Below the pieces are notes generated by a model. The model was not told where the DNA came from, did no database searches, and saw only the letters and a program-made list of their open reading frames with translations. 64,000 bases of DNA, from contig NZ_CP047941.1 of NCBI RefSeq assembly GCF_014279815.1, positions 186,001 through 250,000 on the forward strand, in the 5' to 3' direction. This document shows, one piece after another, positions 27,652 through 35,319 of this stretch. Both the position numbers and the translations under genes were made by a program. Numbering within the stretch: position 1 is the first letter of the stretch; each line of letters opens with the position of its first letter. Origin of the DNA: Synechococcus sp. NOUM97013. Lineage in GTDB: Bacteria > Cyanobacteriota > Cyanobacteriia > PCC-6307 > Cyanobiaceae.

Positions 27652-28533
27652 TTACCTCGATCGCTTGTCGATCATGTCGGCAAGAAGCGCAAACATAAAC
27701 ACATTTAGGCTTGCAAAGCCAAGCAGGACTGTTTTGTCCGTGAGGTTGTTCAGCACGGTTAAGTCATAAAGTCCACTCGCCGTGAAAAGGGCTGCGAGGC
27801 TAACGATCAGCGGAGAAAGAAGCCGTAGTGGGGCGAAATACATCCCCGTGCGTAGAATGAGTTGTGTGAATCGGAGTGTGTCGCGGATTGGCTTAATGTG
27901 GCTTTTGCCGATGCGTTTGGCGTAGCTGATCGGCGTGAATTCAACGGCGTAGCGGTTGCGTAGTAAGCAGATGGTGATGGTGGTTGTAAAGCTGAAACCG
28001 TCCGGTAGCAGTTTGAGGAAATCGAGTGACCGATCGCGTCTGAAAATTCTTAGGCCTGAGTTCATGTCAGGGACGTCGGTGCCGCAAAGAAAAGACACCC
28101 ATGGCACCAGAATCATCTTGGGGATGGAGCGGATCTTGGAGTAATCAACGTTGGGGCCGATTCGAGCGCCCACCACCATGTCGAGATCTTTGCTGGTGAT
28201 CTGTACGATCAGGTCAGGAATCCGCTCGTTGGGGTAGGTGCCATCTGCGTCGGTGATGCAGATGTAATCACTCTGGCTTCTTCGGATGCCTGTTTTAAGG
28301 GCGGCTCCGTAGCCCTGATTGCGCTTGTGATGCACTACGAGCAGATTGCCGTTCTCGCTTTCAGAAGCCAGGGCGTTCAGAACATGCTCAGATCCATCGG
28401 TGGATCCATCGTTCACGGCAATAATCTCAATGTCGTTGAGCTTCGATTCACGAATCACCGAGTCAATGCATTCGATCGTCTCGCGAATGGCATTTTTTTC
28501 GTTGTAGCAAGGAATGATGATTGATGTCTTCAT
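27652..28533 (-). CDS. GT2-family glycosyltransferase (polyprenyl-phosphate hexose synthase-like)
   Basis: A 293-residue protein with a GT-A domain: SIIIPCYNEKNAIRETIE, AVNDGSTDGSEHVLN and the DxD-type ITDADGTYPNERIPDL. Two C-terminal membrane helices follow (about 225-285). The layout is that of dolichyl/undecaprenyl-phosphate mannose or glucose synthases. Such an enzyme could provide the lipid-linked donor for the GT-C-like protein encoded convergently next door. I start at the ATG giving MKTSIIIPC; an in-frame ATG three codons upstream (28542) is possible. It converges on the membrane protein with a 24-bp gap. Confidence 0.88.
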   Translation of the reverse strand: MKTSIIIPCYNEKNAIRETIECIDSVIRESKLNDIEIIAVNDGSTDGSEHVLNALASESENGNLLVVHHKRNQGYGAALKTGIRRSQSDYICITDADGTYPNERIPDLIVQITSKDLDMVVGARIGPNVDYSKIRSIPKMILVPWVSFLCGTDVPDMNSGLRIFRRDRSLDFLKLLPDGFSFTTTITICLLRNRYAVEFTPISYAKRIGKSHIKPIRDTLRFTQLILRTGMYFAPLRLLSPLIVSLAALFTASGLYDLTVLNNLTDKTVLLGFASLNVFMFALLADMIDKRSR

Positions 28534-28564
28534 AGCTTGCACATTCTTGGTTTCAGCTTAATTC

Positions 28565-28771
28565 ATGGTCTTGGCATCGTTGGTTGGATTACTTCTGCAG
28601 GCTTGCCGCTTGATGCGTGCGGAAGTGTTGGATGCAAGGCGCGAATCGCCCGCCCAAGGGTGGGTATTGCTCGGGCTGTGGTCTGACGGGTTGTTGTCTG
28701 CTGTGATGCCGTTGCGTGATCATTCAGTGGTGCATGCCGATGGCGTGGTGCCTGTGTTGCTCTTGCCATGA
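28565..28771 (+). CDS. small protein upstream of and overlapping cca
   Basis: A 68-residue frame starts with ATG at 28565, and its TGA overlaps the ATG of the CCA-adding enzyme gene (ATGA, 28768-28771). The protein is hydrophobic at the N-terminus (MVLASLVGLLLQACRLMR) and ends VVPVLLLP. I do not recognise it. The coupled stop/start arrangement and GC-rich codon pattern support translation. The short length and lack of a recognisable family leave doubt. Confidence 0.45.
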   Translation: MVLASLVGLLLQACRLMRAEVLDARRESPAQGWVLLGLWSDGLLSAVMPLRDHSVVHADGVVPVLLLP

Positions 28772-30015
28772 CGGCCGATCTCCCCATCGACACTTCAGGA
28801 CTTCCCGGGCCGCTTATTGCTGACCTGGTGGAACAGGCCCAGTGTGCGGGTGCCGGTCGCCTTGCTCTGGTGGGTGGTGCTGTTCGGGACCTCATGCTCC
28901 ATCAGGTGCATGGCGATCCCTGGCGGGACCTCCCGGATCTTGATCTTGTGCTGGAGAGCTCATGCGTTGCTTTTTTGCATGATTTCCGCCAACGGCTGGG
29001 GTCTGAGCGTGTCTCGGAGATGCATTTGCATGAGCAGTTCGGCACCGCTGAGGCGACGGTCGATGGTGTGCTGCTTGATCTGGCCTGTGCCCGCACGGAG
29101 ACCTATCCCGCTCCTGGGGAGAACCCGCAGGTTGTGGAGGGGACTATCGAGCAGGATCTTGCGCGCCGTGACTTCACGGTGAATGCCATGGCGTTGGTGC
29201 TGCGCCGCGAGGGCTCGCAGCAGTTGCTCGATCCCCATCGCGGTCGGGAGCATCTGGCCAAGCGGCAGCTCGCTTTTCTCCATAAAGCCAGCGTCACCGA
29301 CGACCCCACGCGCATTCTTCGCGGTGCCCGTTATGGCGCTCGTCTGGGTTTTCGTCTGGCGCCGGAGGCTTTGGCACAGATTCAATCCACACTGACGCGT
29401 TGGCCTTGGGCCTGGCGGGTTGGAGATCCGTTGGATGCGGTGCCGCCAGCCCTGGGGACACGACTGCGGATGGAACTGGAGCTGCTGCTCGATCGCGAAC
29501 CATGGCGCGAGGCCCTCAGGCTCCTCCAGCAGTGGTCAGCCATGCCGTTGCTCGATGGTCAGTTGCAACAGGATCTCCGCCTCAGCCGACGGCTGGTTCA
29601 GGGGGTGCGTCTTGGCTTGCCTGCCCTCGCGGTGTTGGTGGCTGCGGCAGCCGATCCGCTGTCGCTGGCTTCACGTCTGCAAATTCCCCACCAGCAGCAG
29701 ATCTGGCTCGGTGAGTTGATCGCTTGCCGTGATTGGCTGGACCGTGAAGTGAGTCTGGAAGCCTGGACCGGCTGGGATGCGTTCGATTGGACGCAGCGTC
29801 TGGAGCAGCAGCGCTGGTCGCCTGAGGCCGTGGCGCTTGCGGTGCTCGACAACACCTCATTCCGGCGACCGTTGCTGCGTTGGTGGGGGCGCTGGCGCCA
29901 TGTGACCTCACCGGTGAGTGCACGAGAACTGATGGCGCAGGGCATGCGTCCGGGTCCGGCCTTGGGCGCTGCGCTGCGCAGAGAGCGTGAACAGGTGCTT
30001 CGGCAGATGCGCTGA
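28768..30015 (+). CDS. cca: CCA tRNA nucleotidyltransferase / poly(A) polymerase family protein
   Basis: The 415-residue protein is a class II nucleotidyltransferase that adds or repairs the 3'-CCA of tRNAs. Motifs are LVGGAVRDLMLHQ, the catalytic Asp pair in PDLDLVLE, a third acidic residue in VDGVLLDLACARTE, and the ribose/neck element ARRDFTVNAMAL, followed by DDPTRILRGARYGARLGF. The C-terminal part is the helical tRNA-binding body. A split A-adding enzyme cannot be excluded by reading alone. It is coupled by ATGA to the small upstream frame and converges on kdsC. Confidence 0.9.
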   Translation: MTADLPIDTSGLPGPLIADLVEQAQCAGAGRLALVGGAVRDLMLHQVHGDPWRDLPDLDLVLESSCVAFLHDFRQRLGSERVSEMHLHEQFGTAEATVDGVLLDLACARTETYPAPGENPQVVEGTIEQDLARRDFTVNAMALVLRREGSQQLLDPHRGREHLAKRQLAFLHKASVTDDPTRILRGARYGARLGFRLAPEALAQIQSTLTRWPWAWRVGDPLDAVPPALGTRLRMELELLLDREPWREALRLLQQWSAMPLLDGQLQQDLRLSRRLVQGVRLGLPALAVLVAAAADPLSLASRLQIPHQQQIWLGELIACRDWLDREVSLEAWTGWDAFDWTQRLEQQRWSPEAVALAVLDNTSFRRPLLRWWGRWRHVTSPVSARELMAQGMRPGPALGAALRREREQVLRQMR

Positions 30016-30025
30016 AGCGGGAGGG

Positions 30026-30589
30026 TCAGTCGTTGCGGTCGCGCCAGCCCTGCTGTGCCAGGCCCCGCCAGTCTCCACGGGCTTTGAGGATTCGCTCGGC
30101 CAGTTCGCGCACAGCGCCATGGCCTCCCTTGCGATTCAGCACGGCATCGGCTTGTCGACGCAGCGGCCTGCAGCCATCCCGCGGCGCGATCAGCAGCTGC
30201 ACACTGCGGCGGACGGCAAGATCGTTTAGGTCATCGCCCAGATAACCGGTGTGTTGCGGTGTCACTCCCACACGCTCTTGCAGGGCTTTCAGTGCGGGTG
30301 GTTTGTCCTTGATTCCCACCAGGCAGTGGTCAATTCCCAGTTGGCGTGCTCGCACGTCCGTGGCGCCGCCATGGCCACCGCTGAGAAAGGCCAGTTGGAT
30401 CCCTTGCTCCTGCAGCAGTTTCAGACCCAGGCCGTCGCGAACATCAAAGCGTTTCTGCAGCCGGCCTTCCGCATCCAGCCAGAGGCCCCCATCCGTCAGC
30501 ACGCCATCCACATCCAGCACCAGAAGCTTGAGCTCGGCCAGGGGAGATTTCAGTCGTTGCCAACGCCATTCACGCAGCAGTCGTCGCAT
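30026..30589 (-). CDS. kdsC: Kdo-8-phosphate phosphatase (HAD family)
   Basis: KdsC removes the phosphate from Kdo 8-phosphate. The 187-residue protein is a cap-less HAD phosphatase of the tetrameric KdsC type. It has nucleophile motif LVLDVDGVLTDGG, motif II FLSGG, a later Lys in GIKDKPPAL and motif IV YLGDDLNDL. The ATG at 30589 gives MRRLLREWRWQ. The frame extends upstream to 30733, but that overlaps kdsD coding sequence on the same strand. It is the second gene of a kdsD-kdsC unit, 16 bp downstream of kdsD. Confidence 0.93.
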   Translation of the reverse strand: MRRLLREWRWQRLKSPLAELKLLVLDVDGVLTDGGLWLDAEGRLQKRFDVRDGLGLKLLQEQGIQLAFLSGGHGGATDVRARQLGIDHCLVGIKDKPPALKALQERVGVTPQHTGYLGDDLNDLAVRRSVQLLIAPRDGCRPLRRQADAVLNRKGGHGAVRELAERILKARGDWRGLAQQGWRDRND

Positions 30590-30605
30590 TCGATCAGTCC
30601 TCCCT

Positions 30606-31592
30606 TTAGGCCAGCCCGGCTTGGACGAGATCATGCAGGCGCAGCAACCCATGGAGTTGTCCGTTGTCATCCACCACTGGCAGGACGGAGATCGGTTTGC
30701 GTCGGTTGTGTTCCATGCGTTGGATGGCCTCAACAGCCAACAGGTCGGCCTGGATGGTGATCGGGTCTGGAGTCATTAACTCGTTCGCCGTCAGCGTTGG
30801 CCAGCGCTCAGGGCCGTGTGCACGGAGCGCCCGGCGCAGATCTCCATCGGTGATCAGACCCAGCAACTGACCAGGACTGGCTGGGTTTTCAACCCAGCTG
30901 CTGCCGATGGCACCCTGGGTGAGGGTGCTGATCACATCCGGTAGAGGGGTTTGCGGGTGGATCGCTTGCAGGTGGGCCGCTGGAACCATCAGGTCGGCCA
31001 CGGTCATCGTCAGCTGCTTGCCAAGGGAGCCCGCCGGATGATTCAGGGCGAAATCGGCCGGAGAGATGCCTCGCCGTTCCATCCAGACGGCTGCCAGTGC
31101 ATCACCAATGGCCATGGCCACAGCCGTACTCGCTGTCGGCGCCAGGTTGAGCGGGCAGACCTCGCGGTCAACGGAGGCTTCCAGCACCACGTCACTGCCA
31201 TGGGCGAGCGAGGAATCGGCGCGGCCGACCAAGGCGATCCGGGCGGTTCCGCGGCGTGTGAGGTGGGGAAGGATGGCCAGCAGTTCGCTGGTTTCGCCGC
31301 TGTTGGAGAGCAGCAGGCAGACATCGTCGGGGGCCACAACGCCCAGGTCGCCGTGCAGTGCATCCAGGGGGTTCAGAAACAGGGCCATCAGGCCGATGGA
31401 CGAAAAGGTGGCGGCGATCTTGCGGGCCACGATGCCGCTCTTGCCCACCCCCGTGATCACCAGCTTGGCTTTGCGGTCAGCACAACGTTCAAGCAGGGTC
31501 AGGGCTCCCTCTACCTGCTCGCTGCTGAGTCGTTCCGCCGCCGCGGCAATGGCGGCCGCTTCCTCCTGCAGGCAGCGGGTGAGTGCGGACAC
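30606..31592 (-). CDS. kdsD: D-arabinose 5-phosphate isomerase
   Basis: This enzyme converts ribulose 5-phosphate to arabinose 5-phosphate, the first dedicated precursor of Kdo. The 328-residue protein has an N-terminal SIS sugar-isomerase domain (VITGVGKSGIVARKIA, NPLDALHGDLGVV, LLLSNSGETSE) followed by two CBS domains (from about residue 205 to the end). This is the KdsD/KpsF architecture. The start is GTG at 31592. It precedes kdsC on the same strand with a 16-bp gap and is divergent from the O-antigen ligase-like gene. Confidence 0.95.
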   Translation of the reverse strand: MSALTRCLQEEAAAIAAAAERLSSEQVEGALTLLERCADRKAKLVITGVGKSGIVARKIAATFSSIGLMALFLNPLDALHGDLGVVAPDDVCLLLSNSGETSELLAILPHLTRRGTARIALVGRADSSLAHGSDVVLEASVDREVCPLNLAPTASTAVAMAIGDALAAVWMERRGISPADFALNHPAGSLGKQLTMTVADLMVPAAHLQAIHPQTPLPDVISTLTQGAIGSSWVENPASPGQLLGLITDGDLRRALRAHGPERWPTLTANELMTPDPITIQADLLAVEAIQRMEHNRRKPISVLPVVDDNGQLHGLLRLHDLVQAGLA

Positions 31593-31686
31593 GCGCGATC
31601 AATCACAACTGGAAGCCATTCTCGTCCACGCCAAACGCTTCGTTGATTTGGTTCTGGCAGGCTGATGACCCTTTCTCCGGCGTCCC

Positions 31687-32901
31687 TTGGCAGGTTTGAT
31701 CCGTCCGTTGAAATCTGCTTGGGTAGATCTCCTGCTTCCGCTCTCGCTGCTGGGGTTGGTTTGGGAGCGCAGTGGCAACCCAGCCGGGATGGTCTGGATC
31801 CTGGCGATCTGGTGTGGCCTCAAGTTTCTGCGATGGCTCCCTGCGCAACCGGTGTATGGCGTGCTGATCGGCGTGCTCGTCGTGATTCTCAGCGCGGTGA
31901 TTCATCCCGTGAGCGGATCGGCGCCCACAGATCTGCTGCTGGTGTTGCTGGCTTTCGCAGCGGGTCTTCAGCAAACCAAGGATCAGTGGCGGATCGGGCT
32001 GTGGCTGGTGCTGGCAACGGTGCTTGTTTCGCTGCCGTTCGTGGAGTTTGATCGATACAACAGCAATCTCGATGCCATCCCCTGGTCAGTGGTGCGTGAT
32101 GCCCTGCCTCAGGAAGCCGTTCGAATCCAGAAGATCACCCTTAATCGCTCCGGGTATCTCTACGGGCTTTTCGCCTTGGTCGGTTACGGACTCTTTCGCG
32201 CCGAGGTCCGGCCTTGGCTCGCTCGGACGGCTGCGGTGGTCGGCTTGCTCAGTGTTGTCTTGGCGCTGGGGACTGCATCGCGTGCCGCGGTTGTGTTTCC
32301 GATCGCAGTCCTGATCGTGAGCGAACTGTGCTGGCGCTATCGCCATTGGGTGGCTCAGCGAGCGCGGTCCCTGTCAGTTTTGGTGGTGTTGTTTTCGTTG
32401 GTCTTCAACCTTGTTCTGTATTGGCCTTCCAGCCCTGTCGCAGCTGGTGATCCGGCCGATGTGGGTCGAGCCAAGATCGCGCAGTGTTTCGTCGGGCAGG
32501 CCGTGCGCTCCTTGCCAGATTTGGTGACTGGACAGGGCTATGACCGGGTGTCCGATCACTGTGCGGCCAGGGTGTTTCTTCCCGGTCGCAGCAAGGGCAT
32601 TCCCCATGCCCACAACGTCTTTTTGCATGCGCTGGCCGACCAGGGCTTGGTGACCTTGCTGCTGATGGTGATTGCTCTGGCTGTGACGTTGCAGCGGTTG
32701 TTGGTGGGCCTGGTCGGTGATGCCGGACCCCTTTGCTTCACAGGCCTGGCCTGTGCCCTCTTCATCTTGGCCTCCTCTCTGGTGGAGTCGACGCTGCTTA
32801 AAACATCTCTGCAGCAGGTGGTCAGCGGCTATCTGCTGGCCATCGCCTGGGTGGTTTCACCGGCGCCGACGCAGGAGAACTCCCGTACCATCAGCCCATG
32901 A
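31687..32901 (+). CDS. O-antigen ligase/polymerase-like membrane protein (Wzy_C type)
   Basis: A 404-residue polytopic membrane protein with about ten helices. It has a large extracytoplasmic loop ending GIPHAHNVFLHALADQG, the histidine-containing signature of the WaaL/Wzy_C family that joins or polymerises lipid-linked glycans. The only start before the first helix is TTG at 31687. Its stop overlaps the pcrA start (ATGA), so it is co-transcribed with the helicase. Whether it is a ligase or a polymerase cannot be decided from sequence alone. It lies next to the Kdo genes, consistent with envelope glycan assembly. Confidence 0.82.
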   Translation: MAGLIRPLKSAWVDLLLPLSLLGLVWERSGNPAGMVWILAIWCGLKFLRWLPAQPVYGVLIGVLVVILSAVIHPVSGSAPTDLLLVLLAFAAGLQQTKDQWRIGLWLVLATVLVSLPFVEFDRYNSNLDAIPWSVVRDALPQEAVRIQKITLNRSGYLYGLFALVGYGLFRAEVRPWLARTAAVVGLLSVVLALGTASRAAVVFPIAVLIVSELCWRYRHWVAQRARSLSVLVVLFSLVFNLVLYWPSSPVAAGDPADVGRAKIAQCFVGQAVRSLPDLVTGQGYDRVSDHCAARVFLPGRSKGIPHAHNVFLHALADQGLVTLLLMVIALAVTLQRLLVGLVGDAGPLCFTGLACALFILASSLVESTLLKTSLQQVVSGYLLAIAWVVSPAPTQENSRTISP

Positions 32902-35294
32902 GCTTTCTTGCCGGTCTCAACGACGCCCAGCGCCGGGCGGTGGATCACCATGAAGGGCCGTTGCTGGTGGTGGCGGGGGCTGGAAGTGGCAAGACCCGAG
33001 CTCTCACCCATCGCATCGCCCATCTGATTGGTGAGCACGGTGCAGATCCCGCACAGATTTTGGCGGTGACCTTCACCAATAAGGCTGCGCGCGAGATGAA
33101 GGAGCGGCTGGAACTGCTTCTGGCTCAGCGGCTGGCGCAGAGTCAGTACGGCCAGCCCTGGAGCACCCTGCCGCCCGTGGAGCAGCGGCAGTTGCGATCG
33201 CGCATCTATCGGGAAGTCACCAAAGAGCTTTGGATCGGCACCTTTCACGCGTTGTTTGCGCGAATGCTCCGCTACGACGTCGACAAGTTCAAGGATGCCG
33301 AAGGCCTGACCTGGACCAAGCAATTTTCGATCTACGACGAGGCCGATGCCCAGAGCCTCGTGAAGGAGATCGTCACCCAGGAACTCCAACTCGATCCCAA
33401 GCGGTTTGAGCCCAAGAAGGTGCGCTGGGCCATCAGCAACGCCAAAAACCAGGGCTGGTTGCCGGAGCAGCTGGAGGCGAATGCGGAGGGGCAACGCGGC
33501 AAGCTCACCGCCGATGTCTATCGCCGTTATCGCAAGGCGCTGGCCGCCAATAACGCTCTCGATTTTGATGATCTGCTACTGCTGCCGGTGCAGTTGCTGC
33601 AGCAGAACGAACAGGTGCGTGGCTACTGGCACCGCCGATTCGCGCACGTGTTGGTGGATGAATACCAAGACACCAACCGCACTCAGTACGAGCTGATCAA
33701 GCTGCTGGTGACCGATGGCAAGGATCCCCAGCACTACGACAACTGGTCAGGCCGTTCGGTGTTTGTGGTGGGCGATGCCGACCAGAGCATCTACAGCTTC
33801 CGGGCCGCCGACTTCACGATCCTGATGGGTTTTCAGGACGACTTCGGGGACCAAGCCCCCGACGACGCCACCCGCACCATGGTGAAGCTGGAGGAGAACT
33901 ACCGCTCCACCGCCACGATTTTGGAGGCGGCTAACGCGTTGATCGCCAACAACAGTGAGCGGATCGACAAGGTGTTGCGCCCCACCCGCGGTGAGGGTGA
34001 ACTGATCTCTCTGACGCGGTGTGACGACGAAATCGCGGAAGCCGAAGCCGTGGTGCACAGGCTGCGGATGATGGAAGCCGCCAACCCTGAGCTGAGCTGG
34101 GGGGATATGGCGTGCTTGTACCGCACCAATGCCCAGTCACGTGCGATTGAGGAGTCCCTGGTGCGTTGGCGTATCCCTTACGTCGTGGTGGGTGGTCTGC
34201 GCTTTTACGACCGGCGTGAGATCAAGGATGTGCTCGGCTATTTGCGTCTGCTGATCAATCCCGCCGACACCGTCAGCCTGTTGCGCGTGATCAATGTGCC
34301 CAAGCGGGGCATCGGCAAGACCACCATTCAGCGGCTCACTGATGCTGCCAATCAATTGGGGATTCCGCTCTGGGATGTGGTGTGCGATCCGGAAGCGGTG
34401 CGTTCTCTTGGAGGACGTTCCGCCAAAGGTCTGCTGCAGTTCTGTGAACTGATCAACGGTCTGCGGGAGGGGCTGCATGACACGCCGCCTTCCGAGCTGA
34501 TCCAGCAGGTGATGGAGAAGAGCGGTTACGTCAGTGAGTTGATCACCGAAGGCACGGATGAGGCCGAGGAGCGGCGTCGCAACCTGCAGGAGCTGGTCAA
34601 CGCCGGTTTGCAGTACCAGGAGGAGAACGATGAGGGAGACCTGGAAGGGTTTCTAGCCTCGGCGGCGCTCGCCAGTGATGCCGACAGCAAAGACACCGCT
34701 GCTGATCGCGTCACCCTGATGACTCTGCACAGCAGCAAGGGTCTGGAGTTCCCGGTGGTCTGTTTGGTGGGGATGGAGCAGGGACTGTTCCCCAGTTATC
34801 GCTCCCTGGATGATCCGGCCTCGCTGGAGGAGGAGCGCCGCCTCTGTTATGTAGGCATCACCAGGGCCAAAGAGCGTCTGTTCCTCTCCCATGCCAGTGA
34901 ACGGCGTCTCTGGGGCGGGATGCGTGAACCAGCTGTGCCCAGCGTGTTCCTGTCAGAACTGCCGGAAGCCTTGGTGCAGGGCGATATTCCTCGCTCCGGA
35001 GGCGCCGCGATTCGCCGTGAGCAGCGCCTTGAGCGACTCACCCGCATTGATCGCGATCAACCCAATTCGTCTGCAGGGGCGCCGGCGAATGCCGTGCGTC
35101 GCCGCCAGGCCGGTCCGGCCCCCGGCAAGAGCTGGGCCGTGGGTGATCGGGTGATGCACAGCAATTTCGGGGAGGGTCAAGTCACCCACACTTTTGGGAG
35201 TGGCGAAAAGGTGTCGATTGCTGTGAAATTCGCCGGCATGGGGCCCAAGATCCTGGATCCGCGTCTGGCTCCGATTGAGCCCCTCGACAGCTGA
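32898..35294 (+). CDS. pcrA: UvrD/PcrA-type ATP-dependent DNA helicase
   Basis: This 798-residue superfamily 1A helicase unwinds DNA in repair and replication restart. Seen motifs are Q-motif LNDAQRRAV, Walker A VAGAGSGKTRALTHR, VTFTNKAAREM, DEXX-box VLVDEYQDTN, motif III GDADQSIYSFRAAD, YRTNAQSR, TLHSSKGLEF and the motif VI RLCYVGITRAKE. The C-terminal tail ends with a Tudor-like segment (GDRVMHSNFGEGQV) common in PcrA, thought to contact RNA polymerase. It is coupled by ATGA to the ligase-like gene upstream and converges on selD. Confidence 0.95.
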   Translation: MSFLAGLNDAQRRAVDHHEGPLLVVAGAGSGKTRALTHRIAHLIGEHGADPAQILAVTFTNKAAREMKERLELLLAQRLAQSQYGQPWSTLPPVEQRQLRSRIYREVTKELWIGTFHALFARMLRYDVDKFKDAEGLTWTKQFSIYDEADAQSLVKEIVTQELQLDPKRFEPKKVRWAISNAKNQGWLPEQLEANAEGQRGKLTADVYRRYRKALAANNALDFDDLLLLPVQLLQQNEQVRGYWHRRFAHVLVDEYQDTNRTQYELIKLLVTDGKDPQHYDNWSGRSVFVVGDADQSIYSFRAADFTILMGFQDDFGDQAPDDATRTMVKLEENYRSTATILEAANALIANNSERIDKVLRPTRGEGELISLTRCDDEIAEAEAVVHRLRMMEAANPELSWGDMACLYRTNAQSRAIEESLVRWRIPYVVVGGLRFYDRREIKDVLGYLRLLINPADTVSLLRVINVPKRGIGKTTIQRLTDAANQLGIPLWDVVCDPEAVRSLGGRSAKGLLQFCELINGLREGLHDTPPSELIQQVMEKSGYVSELITEGTDEAEERRRNLQELVNAGLQYQEENDEGDLEGFLASAALASDADSKDTAADRVTLMTLHSSKGLEFPVVCLVGMEQGLFPSYRSLDDPASLEEERRLCYVGITRAKERLFLSHASERRLWGGMREPAVPSVFLSELPEALVQGDIPRSGGAAIRREQRLERLTRIDRDQPNSSAGAPANAVRRRQAGPAPGKSWAVGDRVMHSNFGEGQVTHTFGSGEKVSIAVKFAGMGPKILDPRLAPIEPLDS

Positions 35295-35319
35295 CAACGT
35301 CTGTTGAACCAGATCTGCT

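Noticed and set aside
31579-31665. 28-codon plus-strand frame (ends KRFVDLVLAG) across the kdsD start
   Set aside because: It looks protein-like at the end, but it overlaps kdsD antisense, has only a weak GTG start and no partner; too short to support.
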